DNA of 64,000 nucleotides, from contig NZ_FORQ01000001.1 of NCBI RefSeq assembly GCF_900114045.1, forward strand, positions 248,001 to 312,000. Reading direction: 5' to 3'. Shown piece by piece: positions 16,681 through 24,551 of this stretch. The notes under the pieces were generated by a model, which was given only the letters and a program-made list of their open reading frames with translations, did not search any database and was not told the DNA's origin. The stretch comes from Kaistella treverensis (GTDB taxonomy: Bacteria > Bacteroidota > Bacteroidia > Flavobacteriales > Weeksellaceae). Each line of letters begins with the position of its first letter. Position 1 is the stretch's first letter. Position numbers and translations under genes: made by a program.

Positions 16681-17113
16681 ATCGTATGAGTTTAATGTTC
16701 ATTGCCGACAGTCCTTTGGGCGATTTTTCAATCTCGAAAGACACTTTATTGCCTTTCTTAATCATTTCTTCGCAGTTATTGCTGTGAAAGAATATATTTT
16801 CCTTCGATTTATCTTCGGTGATGAAACCGTAACCCTTTTCGCTGAAAAAAGTAACGATACCTGATTTAATAGGATTTTCAGCTTCAATCGGCGCCGCGCC
16901 AAGCTGTATATTTCCTAAATCAAAATCTTCATCATTTCTTTTATCCGGAGGTGTGCTGGTGAACTGACCGTTGGCATCCACGTACATAATCATGTCGTCC
17001 AGGCTTTTCCCTTTGTCGTTGCTGTCCTTGCGCTCCTCACGGCGAGCAGCTTTTTCCTTTTGTTTCTGAAGTTTTTTCTTAAAGTTTTCTTTTTTGGAGA
17101 AAGAATCCGCCAT
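16679..17113 (-). CDS. Cold-shock-domain protein with charged N-terminal extension
   Basis: 144 residues. The C-terminal about 65 residues are a cold shock domain with both RNA-binding motifs, KGYGFI (RNP1) and NIFFHSN (RNP2), so it binds single-stranded RNA or DNA. The N-terminal about 45 residues are rich in Lys, Arg and Glu (KKENFKKKLQKQKEKAARREE) and probably form a helix that adds nucleic acid affinity. This two-part form is common in Bacteroidota. The 5' untranslated region from the box at 17150 would be about 30 bases. Confidence 0.88.
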   Translation of the reverse strand: MADSFSKKENFKKKLQKQKEKAARREERKDSNDKGKSLDDMIMYVDANGQFTSTPPDKRNDEDFDLGNIQLGAAPIEAENPIKSGIVTFFSEKGYGFITEDKSKENIFFHSNNCEEMIKKGNKVSFEIEKSPKGLSAMNIKLIR

Positions 17114-17149
17114 ATAATTTTTGTTGTTTTTAGATTAAGTGATAAGGTA

Positions 17150-17157
17150 CAAAATTA
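17150..17157 (-). promoter_or_regulatory. -7 promoter box (TAATTTTG) for the cold-shock-domain gene
   Basis: The minus-strand sequence matches TAnnTTTG 36 bases before the start codon. Confidence 0.4.
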
Positions 17158-17218
17158 CTTAATACAAAACAATTAAACCGCTAAAATTTCAATTTTAACT
17201 AAAGAATATTTTACTGTC

Positions 17219-17318
17219 TTAAAAAAAATCCCGCACAAAACATCATTTTTTTTTATTTTAAATTCTTATTGTTCTAAAAAATTCCGCGCTAAAACCGCAT
17301 TTTTTTCCATTTTAAACT
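17219..17318. repeat. Two hairpin-family relics in a divergent gap
   Basis: Within the 339-base gap between the divergent cold-shock and AI-2E genes, two blocks (about 17219-17260 and 17276-17318) each show an A run, a C/G-rich core (CCGCACAAAACATC; CCGCGCTAAAACCGC) and a T run ending in CATTTTAAAC or TATTTTAAAT. The first has lost most of its pairing. The rest of the gap is AT-rich and holds nothing else I can identify, apart from TACCTTTA near 17407, one mismatch from a promoter box. Confidence 0.5.
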
Positions 17319-17452
17319 ACTAAACTTCTAAAAAATTTGCTACAACAAAGGCCAAAATTTTCGATTTAGCTTTTGATATTTAAAAAGTTTTTATTTCAAA
17401 ATTTCTACCTTTACAATAGCACTTTCCATTTTACCATAAAAATTCCTGCCTT

Positions 17453-18502
17453 ATGGATCAAAATTCTCCTGCTTCGAAAAACCTCAATTTCAAAAACAAA
17501 GTCTGGATCGCCGCCGGAATTCTTTTGCTTTTTGTGGTGGTCGCGTATCTTTTCAGCACGCTTTTAAATCTGCTTTTACTGGTGCTTGCCGGCGCTTTAA
17601 TCAGTATTTATTTTCACGCCTTCGCAGGTTTAGTTACCGAAAAATTGAAAATCGGTTCACCTTACGCGCTTATCGTTTCAATTGTGCTGAATCTCATTAT
17701 TATCGGCGCGTTTTTTTGGTTCGTCGGTGCACGCTTAAATTCTCAGATTGATGAACTTTCACAAAAACTGCCGCAAACGATCAACAATGCCAAAACCTGG
17801 CTTTCCGAAAGACCTTTGGGCGAAAAAATTCTTAATTATTCTACCAAGTCTCTGAATTCCGGCAAAGCAACTTCCGCTTTGAAATCCTTTTTCTCTTCAA
17901 CTTTCGGAATTTTAAGTGATATTTATATCGTGCTTTTGCTTGCCATATTTTTCACCGCAGGTCCCAGTGTTTACCGTCGCGGCATCATTCACCTCGTACC
18001 GTCGAAAGGAAAAAAAACCGCCGAAAATCTTTATGACGAAATTCACCGCGTGCTGAAAAACTGGATTAAAGGTGAAATCTTCGGCTTTTTTTTCATCGCC
18101 GTTCTCTCCGGTTTGGGACTTTGGATTCTCGGCATGCCGCTGATTCTTACCTTAGCTTTAATCGCCGGTTTGCTCAATTTCATCCCGAATTTCGGGCCGC
18201 TCATTGCGCTGGTTCCAGCAGTTTTACTCGGTTTGATGCAAGGTCCAAACACTGCGCTGCTTGTACTCGGTCTGTACACTTTTATCCAAATTGTTCAAAG
18301 CACCGTCACGCAACCTTTAATTCAGAAAAAAATGGTGAGCGTGCCACCGGCTTTGCTCATATTCGGTCAGGTCGCGATGGGTTTGATCGCCGGATTTTGG
18401 GGCGTTTTGCTTGCCACGCCGGTTGTTGCCATCATTATGACACTCGTCAACAAATTATACGTGGAAAAACAGGAAGATGAAAACGAAAAAAATGCCGCTT
18501 AA
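17453..18502 (+). CDS. AI-2E family transporter (PerM-like membrane protein)
   Basis: 349-residue inner-membrane protein with about seven to eight hydrophobic segments: two near the start (about 20-65), one near 75-95, one after the soluble loop (about 155-180) and a cluster from 205 to 340. The conserved family part is visible in FIPNFGPLIALVPAV and PLIQKKMVSVPPALLI. Members have been linked to export of autoinducer-2, ions or other small solutes, and the substrate here cannot be read. The end of the coding region lies inside a terminator hairpin. Confidence 0.88.
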   Translation: MDQNSPASKNLNFKNKVWIAAGILLLFVVVAYLFSTLLNLLLLVLAGALISIYFHAFAGLVTEKLKIGSPYALIVSIVLNLIIIGAFFWFVGARLNSQIDELSQKLPQTINNAKTWLSERPLGEKILNYSTKSLNSGKATSALKSFFSSTFGILSDIYIVLLLAIFFTAGPSVYRRGIIHLVPSKGKKTAENLYDEIHRVLKNWIKGEIFGFFFIAVLSGLGLWILGMPLILTLALIAGLLNFIPNFGPLIALVPAVLLGLMQGPNTALLVLGLYTFIQIVQSTVTQPLIQKKMVSVPPALLIFGQVAMGLIAGFWGVLLATPVVAIIMTLVNKLYVEKQEDENEKNAA

Positions 18503-18517
18503 ACGGCAAATTTTTTT
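18485..18517. terminator. Terminator that contains the stop codon of the AI-2E gene
   Basis: TGCCG and CGGCA pair around CTTAAA, with A run and T run on either side. The TAA of the upstream gene (18500-18502) is in the loop. It also faces the convergent gene on the minus strand. Confidence 0.7.
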
Positions 18518-19499
18518 AAAATGGTAAATCGATATTTTCGGGAACAATGAAATCTTTGGTGTACGGATTTTCCAAAAAGCTCAGCGGCGGTTTCTGGAAT
18601 TTTAAAATATCTTCACGCTGAATGCCGTACACCGACCAATAATTTGCCAGTAATTGCGCGAAAATATCTTCATCCCAAAATCCGAAAACCGGACGGTTCG
18701 CGTTAGCTTCAATTGGAAGTGCTTCAATCGTAGTACCGTTTTCCGTTTGCTGAATGTCATATTCCGCTTTATACTGCAAAATATAATCGGAGTAGTGGAA
18801 GCGCGCGAAAAGTTCCTCAAATTGAACCGGATGCAACGCGTGGCCCGCCATTTTTTCCAGAATATCCTGCTGTTTTTCGCCAATCACGCCGTTGTCCTGC
18901 AGGCAAGCGATAAATCCAAAGCCGTTGACGCCAAACTGGAACAATAAATTAATGGTATCGTCGCGGTAACTGATGATGTCCGCGGAATATTTCAGCGGAA
19001 AAACCGCAATCGTCCAGGGTTTTTTGCCCACGAAAGTTATAGGTTCGACGATGGACTGCATCATCAAATGGAAGTTCCCAAACCTTTCGCGCAGCGACGC
19101 GGAAAGGTCAAAATTTTCGCCTTTTTTCAGCAATCGGTTGGTTTCGTAGCGCATTTCATAGTATAGCATTCCGTACACCATGCGTCCTGCCCAAAAAAAA
19201 ATCAGCTGCTCGTCCAGCGCCGCCATTCCTTCATATCCCAGTTTGTAAGCTGCTTGTATTTTTTCTTCAAGCTCTCCGAAAGCTTTTTTCACGCGCGTTG
19301 AACACGGCAGCTGCAAATCTTTGTACTGATACGATTTCGATTTGTCCATCATTTCAATCCGGTCACTGGCAAAATCAAAATGATTCAGCAGCCACTCCGG
19401 ATAAACCGACATTTTTTCGGTCGTCAAATCGCCTGTAAGAAAACAGAACTGGTCATCGAAAATCATTTCCAGAAACGGATTGAAAAGTGCTTCACGCAT
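18516..19499 (-). CDS. Conserved hypothetical protein
   Basis: 327 residues from the ATG at 19497-19499 (MREALFNPFLEM); a longer reading from 19568 is open but would run across the promoter box at 19516-19523. The protein has no signal peptide, membrane segment or motif that I recognise. It is rich in aromatic residues and looks like a soluble globular protein (FFWAGRMVYGMLYYEMRYETN, PWTIAVFPLKYSADIISYRDD). It has no operon partner. I cannot assign a function. Confidence 0.75.
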   Translation of the reverse strand: MREALFNPFLEMIFDDQFCFLTGDLTTEKMSVYPEWLLNHFDFASDRIEMMDKSKSYQYKDLQLPCSTRVKKAFGELEEKIQAAYKLGYEGMAALDEQLIFFWAGRMVYGMLYYEMRYETNRLLKKGENFDLSASLRERFGNFHLMMQSIVEPITFVGKKPWTIAVFPLKYSADIISYRDDTINLLFQFGVNGFGFIACLQDNGVIGEKQQDILEKMAGHALHPVQFEELFARFHYSDYILQYKAEYDIQQTENGTTIEALPIEANANRPVFGFWDEDIFAQLLANYWSVYGIQREDILKFQKPPLSFLENPYTKDFIVPENIDLPF

Positions 19500-19515
19500 G
19501 GATAAAAAATTTTGA

Positions 19516-19523
19516 CAAATATA
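19516..19523 (-). promoter_or_regulatory. -7 promoter box (TATATTTG)
   Basis: A perfect TAnnTTTG match 16 bases before the ATG at 19499, which supports that start over an upstream one at 19568. Confidence 0.45.
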
Positions 19524-19682
19524 ACCATTAAAGCGCGGTTTTTTGCCGAAACAGCACGGTGAAGTCAATGAGAAATGTTAGGTTTTGAGAAAAGCAGCTT
19601 TAGAGATTTTCGAAAATCTGCCCTTAAAGCAGCTAAAAAATTTGAATTAAATCCGGTAACTTTAAGCTTTAAAACACAAAAA

Positions 19683-20129
19683 ATGGAAAATCATTTAAAC
19701 CGTTTCGTGGAGGCGCAGAAAAATTCATTTGAAGATGCTTTGCAGGAGCTAAAAAATGGCAAAAAAACCACGCACTGGATGTGGTATATTTTTCCACAGA
19801 TTAAAGGTTTGGGGAAATCTGCCATCGCGCGCGAATTTGAAATTCAGGATTTAGCGGAAGCTGAAGAATATTTGGAACATGATGTTTTAGGCAAAAGACT
19901 GTTACGGTTAACAAAAATTTTGGTTGATGATGTGCACGGAAAATCGGCGGAGCAGATTTTTGGCTATCCGGATTTTCTGAAATTTAAATCATGTCTCACC
20001 TTGTTTAATTTCATGGTCGAAGAAAATCCAAAAAAGTTTTCCGAGGGAAAATACCGCATTTTCAGCAAAGCGCTCGGGAAATATTACGATGGTAAAAAAG
20101 ACGAAAATACACTGAATATTTTGGCTTAA
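19683..20129 (+). CDS. DUF1810 family protein
   Basis: 148 residues, starting at MENHLNRFVEAQ. The family pattern is easy to see: F-x-EAQ, THWMWYIFPQ, GLGKSAIAREFEI, LGKRLLRL and KFKSCLTLF. The start at 19683 is chosen because the family begins here; a longer open frame from 19575 adds unrelated residues. The family is small, soluble and of unknown function. Single gene. Confidence 0.88.
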   Translation: MENHLNRFVEAQKNSFEDALQELKNGKKTTHWMWYIFPQIKGLGKSAIAREFEIQDLAEAEEYLEHDVLGKRLLRLTKILVDDVHGKSAEQIFGYPDFLKFKSCLTLFNFMVEENPKKFSEGKYRIFSKALGKYYDGKKDENTLNILA

Positions 20130-20186
20130 CGCTTTCGGAAAAAACTGAAAAATTTGCCCTTTTTAACGGCTATTTTTTCTGAAGTT

Positions 20187-20735
20187 CTAAACGCGTAAAA
20201 CACCGCGAAAGCCGCGAGAAGCGTAATAAGATTCTGCGCCGTTGTGGTAAATAAAAACCGTGTCGTACCGGAAATCACCAAAAATGGCGCCGCCTAACTT
20301 TCGGATATTCTCCGGCGTTTTCAACCAGCTGGAAGTTTTGGTGTCGAACTTTCCGAGAGTTTGTAGAAAACGGTATTGTTCTTCGGTAAGGAGTTCAATG
20401 CCCATAAAATTTGCCGCTTCTTCGGTATTATTTTTTGGTTTGTTTTCTTTGCGTTTTTCCAGCGCGGCTTTGTCGTAGCAAAAACTTCTTCTGCCTTTCG
20501 GACTTTCAGCAGCGCAGTCGTAAAAAAGAAATTCTCCAGTTTTTTCGTCGACACCCACGACATCCGGTTCGCCGCCGCTTTCTTCCATAAGCTGTAAAGA
20601 GTTAAGTTTTTCGGCGTTATTTTGTAGCTTTTTTTCGATTTCGTTCCAGCTTAAATTTTCGTGCCGCTGCATATTTTGGTCGAAACGTTCTTTTAAAATC
20701 TTTAGCAAAGCGTCATTAATCTCGCTATTTTTCAT
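20187..20735 (-). CDS. DUF4256 family protein
   Basis: 182 residues from the ATG at 20733-20735 (MKNSEIND). Conserved family features are MEESGGEPDVVGVD, FYDCAAESPKGRRSFCYD, ALEKRKENKP and the C-terminal FRYDTVFIYHNGAESYYASRGFRG pattern. Function unknown. It converges with the DUF1810 gene; a hairpin-family element lies between them at about 20145-20180. Confidence 0.88.
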   Translation of the reverse strand: MKNSEINDALLKILKERFDQNMQRHENLSWNEIEKKLQNNAEKLNSLQLMEESGGEPDVVGVDEKTGEFLFYDCAAESPKGRRSFCYDKAALEKRKENKPKNNTEEAANFMGIELLTEEQYRFLQTLGKFDTKTSSWLKTPENIRKLGGAIFGDFRYDTVFIYHNGAESYYASRGFRGVLRV

Positions 20736-20953
20736 GGCAATGAATTGGAAGTTAAAGATAATATTTTTTGAAATTGAAGAAAATATGATCATAAAGCAGG
20801 TAATTTTTCAATTTAAATTTTCCGATATTTAATGAACGAAAAATCATTTAGCAGATTTTCTTATTTAATTTGTGTGTCAAAATACATTCTTAAAGAAGAT
20901 AATTGATACCACAAACCGGCTTTTTTTAGCCACGCTTTTGAAATTCGAGCCCA

Positions 20954-20961
20954 TAAATTTG
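20954..20961 (+). promoter_or_regulatory. -7 promoter box (TAAATTTG)
   Basis: Matches TAnnTTTG 19 bases before the universal stress protein gene. A TTG at 20938-20940 is only 13 bases upstream, closer than usual. Confidence 0.4.
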
Positions 20962-20980
20962 CAAACCATAAAATACTCTG

Positions 20981-21883
20981 ATGATGAGCAGTCCATTGAA
21001 AACACTTTTGGTTCCCACGGATTTTTCCGCGAAAGCAGAAAACGCTTTGCGTTTGGCGACGGAAATGGCAATGCGCCATGGTTCAAAAATAATTATTCTG
21101 CATGTCGTACACACTTATTATTTAATGGATCGCGGCGGAAAGCAGGTAATAGGTTCCGAAATTGTGCAGCAATCGCTTGACGTGGCGCAGCTTAAACTTA
21201 ATGAGATCCGCGGAGCGCTTCAGCAGAATTTCAATATCGAAATCGAAATTAAGCTAAGCACGCAAGGCCTTACTGACAGCATTAATGAACTGATTCTGGA
21301 AGAAAATGTGGATTTGGTCGTTCTTGGAACTTCCGGTAAACAGGATGTGAAAAGCTTTATTTTAGGTTCCAATTCGTACAATATCCTGCAGTACGCGGCA
21401 ACTTCGGTGCTTTTGGTTCCGGAGACTTTTAGAAAAACGCATTTCAAGAAAATCCTTTTGCCGGTTCGTGTAGAAAATGATTTGGATGAAAAAGCAAAAA
21501 TTTCCCTTGTTTTGGCCGAAAAAAATGAAGGCGGAATTAACCTTTTGGGTGTTGCAGATGCGGAACGGCTTGCTATGATTAGAAAATCCTACGCTGAAAT
21601 GCGGAAGGTGATGCAGATGAAAGGGGCTGATTATGTTTCGGAGTTTAAACTGTGCGCGGATAACGCCGACGAAATTGTAGAAACTGCACAGCGCGAAGAA
21701 AGCGATATTATCGTATTGGCGGATCAGGACGAAAATTCCTGGAAATCTTTTATGGCTGAAAATTTCTTTAAAAAAATGATTAACGGCACCGATGTCCCGC
21801 TTTTTATTGTGAAGACAAGAGGTGAACGAATTAGCGAAGAGCCGCTTACAGGTTTCGACGTGACTTTGCCGTTTCCCGGATAA
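20981..21883 (+). CDS. Universal stress protein with tandem Usp domains
   Basis: 300 residues made of two Usp domains (about 5-150 and 155-285). The first has the start LLVPTDFSAKAENAL and the ATP-loop-like LVVLGTSGKQDVKSFILGSNSYNIL; the second is more divergent (ILLPVRVENDLDEKAK, IIVLADQDENSWKSFM). Such tandem proteins often bind ATP and act in stress adaptation. Two ATGs are adjacent in frame (20981 and 20984) and either could be used. The acetyltransferase gene starts 11 bases after it and the racemase follows, so the three probably form an operon. Confidence 0.9.
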   Translation: MMSSPLKTLLVPTDFSAKAENALRLATEMAMRHGSKIIILHVVHTYYLMDRGGKQVIGSEIVQQSLDVAQLKLNEIRGALQQNFNIEIEIKLSTQGLTDSINELILEENVDLVVLGTSGKQDVKSFILGSNSYNILQYAATSVLLVPETFRKTHFKKILLPVRVENDLDEKAKISLVLAEKNEGGINLLGVADAERLAMIRKSYAEMRKVMQMKGADYVSEFKLCADNADEIVETAQREESDIIVLADQDENSWKSFMAENFFKKMINGTDVPLFIVKTRGERISEEPLTGFDVTLPFPG

Positions 21884-21894
21884 AAATTAAAATA

Positions 21895-22341
21895 ATGATT
21901 AAAATAAACATTTATACCCACGAAAATAAAGCAGATGAACACACGAAAGAAGATATTATCGATTTTCTGGTGGAAAGTCTGGAGCAATACGGCGACCCGA
22001 AAGCCGAAATAGAAAAAGCGATGAATTACGCTTTTGGAATTGATAATAAACCTGGCGGTGTGGTCCTGAGCGCTTTTAATACCGTGACACAGCGCATTGC
22101 AGGCGCCGTGGTGGTGAACAAAACAGGCATGGAAGGTTATATCCCGGAAAATATTCTGGTATATATCGCTACCGACAAATCAATGCGTGGTCAGGGGCTT
22201 GGCAAAAGACTGATGCAGACCGCAATAGAAGTTTCCGAAGGCGATATGGCGCTTCACTGCGAACCGGATAATCCCGCAAGATTCCTTTACCAAAACCTTG
22301 GTTTTACAAGCAAATATCTCGAAATGAGATTAAAAAAATAA
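21895..22341 (+). CDS. GNAT family N-acetyltransferase
   Basis: 148 residues. The acetyl-CoA-binding motif A is RGQGLGKRLM, preceded by the beta-strand NILVYIATD, and motif B-like FLYQNLGF follows near the end. The N-terminal half (about 1-60) is acidic and helical. The substrate is unknown. It sits between a stress protein and an amino acid racemase, only two bases before the racemase start, so an amino acid or amine substrate is plausible but not shown. Confidence 0.88.
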   Translation: MIKINIYTHENKADEHTKEDIIDFLVESLEQYGDPKAEIEKAMNYAFGIDNKPGGVVLSAFNTVTQRIAGAVVVNKTGMEGYIPENILVYIATDKSMRGQGLGKRLMQTAIEVSEGDMALHCEPDNPARFLYQNLGFTSKYLEMRLKK

Positions 22342-22342
22342 G

Positions 22343-23464
22343 ATGTCATACATTACTTTACATGCTACAAAATTGCGTCATAATTTCAAAGTTCTGGATC
22401 AACTTTTCCGCGAACATGAAATCGAGTGGGCGATTGTAGCAAAACTGCTGTGTGGCAACGAAAAATTCCTCGATGTTTTACTGAATATCAGCAATACCGA
22501 GATTTGCGATTCGCGACTGAGCAATCTGAAAACCATCAAAAAACTTTCGCCGGAAACGCAGACGATTTACATTAAACCGCCTGCAAAACGTTTGGCAAAA
22601 AGCATTGTGCAGTTTGCTGATGTAAGTTTCAATACCGAGCTTGCGACGCTGGAACTGCTTGCCGCGGAAGCCGTAAAACAGGAGAAAATCCACAAAGTGG
22701 TACTCATGGTGGAAATGGGCGAGCTGCGTGAGGGAATTATGGCGCGCAACCTGATGTCTTTCTACGACGACGTTCTGGCGCTGCCGAATATTGAAGTCGT
22801 TGGTCTGGGGACAAATCTGAATTGCCTGAACGGAATTTTGCCAGACGAGAAAAAATTGTCCAAGCTCAACCGTTTCAAAGAAATTGTGGAAGAACATTCC
22901 GGCGAGAAAATTCCTTACATTTCCGGTGGTTCTTCGGTGACGATTCCGCTTATTTTTACCAATGAAGTTCCGTTTGGAATCAACCATTTCCGGGTTGGTG
23001 AAACTTTGTTTTTTGGGACGAATGTCTATCAGGATTCCCTGCTCAGCGGAATGTACCACGATGTTTTCACGCTTACCGCTGAAATTATCGAAATGCAGCA
23101 AAAACCAACGATTCCGTCCGGAACCGCCGGGACAAATTTAACAGGTGAAACACCTGTTTTTTCCGAAAATGAAAAAGGAAAACTTTCGCTGCGCGCCATT
23201 GTTGATGTCGGTTTGCTGGATATTGATCATAAAGATATTCAGGCTTTAAATTCGGATATCGAAATTATTGGCGCGAGTTCGGATATGCTGATTTTAGATT
23301 TAGGTGAAAATTCTGAAAATCTGGAGGTTGGCGACACCATCGATTTCAGCATGAATTATATGGCGGTTTTGCGCGCCATGAATTCCGATTACGTAGACAA
23401 AAAGGTGAAAACTGAAGTTGTTCACCTTGGCGGTAGTTCACATCATTATTTATGTTTGAACTAA
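22343..23464 (+). CDS. PLP-dependent amino acid racemase, alanine/ornithine racemase family
   Basis: 373 residues. It has the type III PLP fold: an N-terminal barrel with the cofactor lysine in VAKLLCG (about residue 34), the later GLGTNLNCL, YISGGSSVTIP and FRVGETLFFG, then a C-terminal beta domain. This resembles ornithine racemase and YhfX-like proteins more than classical alanine racemase, so ornithine, lysine or alanine could be the substrate. A Thr/Gly/Pro-rich insert (about 252-275) lies before the C-terminal domain. The gene starts two bases after the acetyltransferase. Confidence 0.82.
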   Translation: MSYITLHATKLRHNFKVLDQLFREHEIEWAIVAKLLCGNEKFLDVLLNISNTEICDSRLSNLKTIKKLSPETQTIYIKPPAKRLAKSIVQFADVSFNTELATLELLAAEAVKQEKIHKVVLMVEMGELREGIMARNLMSFYDDVLALPNIEVVGLGTNLNCLNGILPDEKKLSKLNRFKEIVEEHSGEKIPYISGGSSVTIPLIFTNEVPFGINHFRVGETLFFGTNVYQDSLLSGMYHDVFTLTAEIIEMQQKPTIPSGTAGTNLTGETPVFSENEKGKLSLRAIVDVGLLDIDHKDIQALNSDIEIIGASSDMLILDLGENSENLEVGDTIDFSMNYMAVLRAMNSDYVDKKVKTEVVHLGGSSHHYLCLN

Positions 23465-23518
23465 ATCATAGAATTTAGGTGTTTTAAGGCCGAATTTTTT
23501 CATTAAAATGGTTTGTTT

Positions 23519-23526
23519 TACCTTTG
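23519..23526 (+). promoter_or_regulatory. -7 promoter box (TACCTTTG)
   Basis: Matches TAnnTTTG 24 bases before the AraC-family regulator. Confidence 0.4.
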
Positions 23527-23550
23527 TTTGGTTAGTAATATGTTCTACCA

Positions 23551-24447
23551 ATGGCGAAAACAAAAATCAATTCTGTTACCATCAATTCATTAAAGAAAAC
23601 AAGTTCGCTGGAAGGTGAATTCATATTTCTAAACGGAAAAGAACTGGCTGAAATATTTTCCCGCAGTGATGCCTTCAAGAGTAAATTTTACACATTGATG
23701 ACGGTGGAAAGTGGAGCAGGACAGCTTCAGATTGATACTGAAATATTCGACCTCCAAAAAAACCGCGTTTTTTTCGTGAATTATAACCAGGTTTTCCGTT
23801 TTGCGGAAGCTGAAAATTTTGCCGGCGAAGCTGTGCTTTTTACGCGTAGTTTCTACAATTTGATTTACACCGGCAACCGCAAAATTAAAAATGACACCGC
23901 TTTTTCGGATTTACCGCCGATGCTGGATTTTTCTAAAACCGAATTCACCAATTTCCGAAACGGAATTGCAGATATTAAACGAGAATTTGAAACTCACGCG
24001 CTTTTAAACAAAGAAATCATTTGCCTGATGCTGAAAGTTTCGATGTTAAAATTCATCCGGAAAACCAATAATGCCGATTATATTAAATTTAAGACAAACC
24101 GGAAAAATTCGCATATAGAGCAGTTTAAAAATCTTATTGAACTTCATTTTAAAGATTTAAAAAGAACTTCGGATTACGCAAAATTTCTGGCGATTTCTGC
24201 AAATTATCTCAATGCTTTGGTGAAAGAAAAACTCGATGTTTCAGCGGAGAATTTAATCCAAAACCGCGTGATTCTAGAGGCGGAACGATTGTTGTTAAAC
24301 ACCGATCTTTCAGTAACTGAAATTTCTTTTGAGCTGGGCTTCTCGGACAAATCGCATTTCGGAAAATATTTCAAGAAAATTGCCGGTGAAAGCCCTAATA
24401 TTTTCCGGAAAAAATTTCAGAACCAACATATAATTTCAGAAAGGTAG
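23551..24447 (+). CDS. AraC family transcriptional regulator
   Basis: 298 residues. The N-terminal about 150 residues form a cupin-like sensing domain (SGAGQLQIDTEIFDLQKNRVFFVNYNQVF), and the C-terminal about 100 residues are the two helix-turn-helix modules (SVTEISFELGFSDKSHFGKYFKKIAGESP). It binds DNA near its targets and responds to a small ligand that cannot be told from the sequence. It stands between the racemase gene (same strand) and the dipeptidase gene (convergent); the target is unknown. Confidence 0.92.
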   Translation: MAKTKINSVTINSLKKTSSLEGEFIFLNGKELAEIFSRSDAFKSKFYTLMTVESGAGQLQIDTEIFDLQKNRVFFVNYNQVFRFAEAENFAGEAVLFTRSFYNLIYTGNRKIKNDTAFSDLPPMLDFSKTEFTNFRNGIADIKREFETHALLNKEIICLMLKVSMLKFIRKTNNADYIKFKTNRKNSHIEQFKNLIELHFKDLKRTSDYAKFLAISANYLNALVKEKLDVSAENLIQNRVILEAERLLLNTDLSVTEISFELGFSDKSHFGKYFKKIAGESPNIFRKKFQNQHIISER

Positions 24448-24497
24448 AAAGCTATTTTGACAAAATCAGCCCGAATAGCGGCAAATTTTTAAATTAT

Positions 24498-24530
24498 AAA
24501 AGCGAAACACAAATATTGTATTTCGCTTTT
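24498..24530. terminator. Bidirectional terminator between araC-like gene and pepD
   Basis: AAAAGCGAAA and TTTCGCTTTT pair perfectly around CACAAATATTGTA. Confidence 0.85.
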
Positions 24531-24551
24531 AATTATTGAAAAGGTGGTAAT

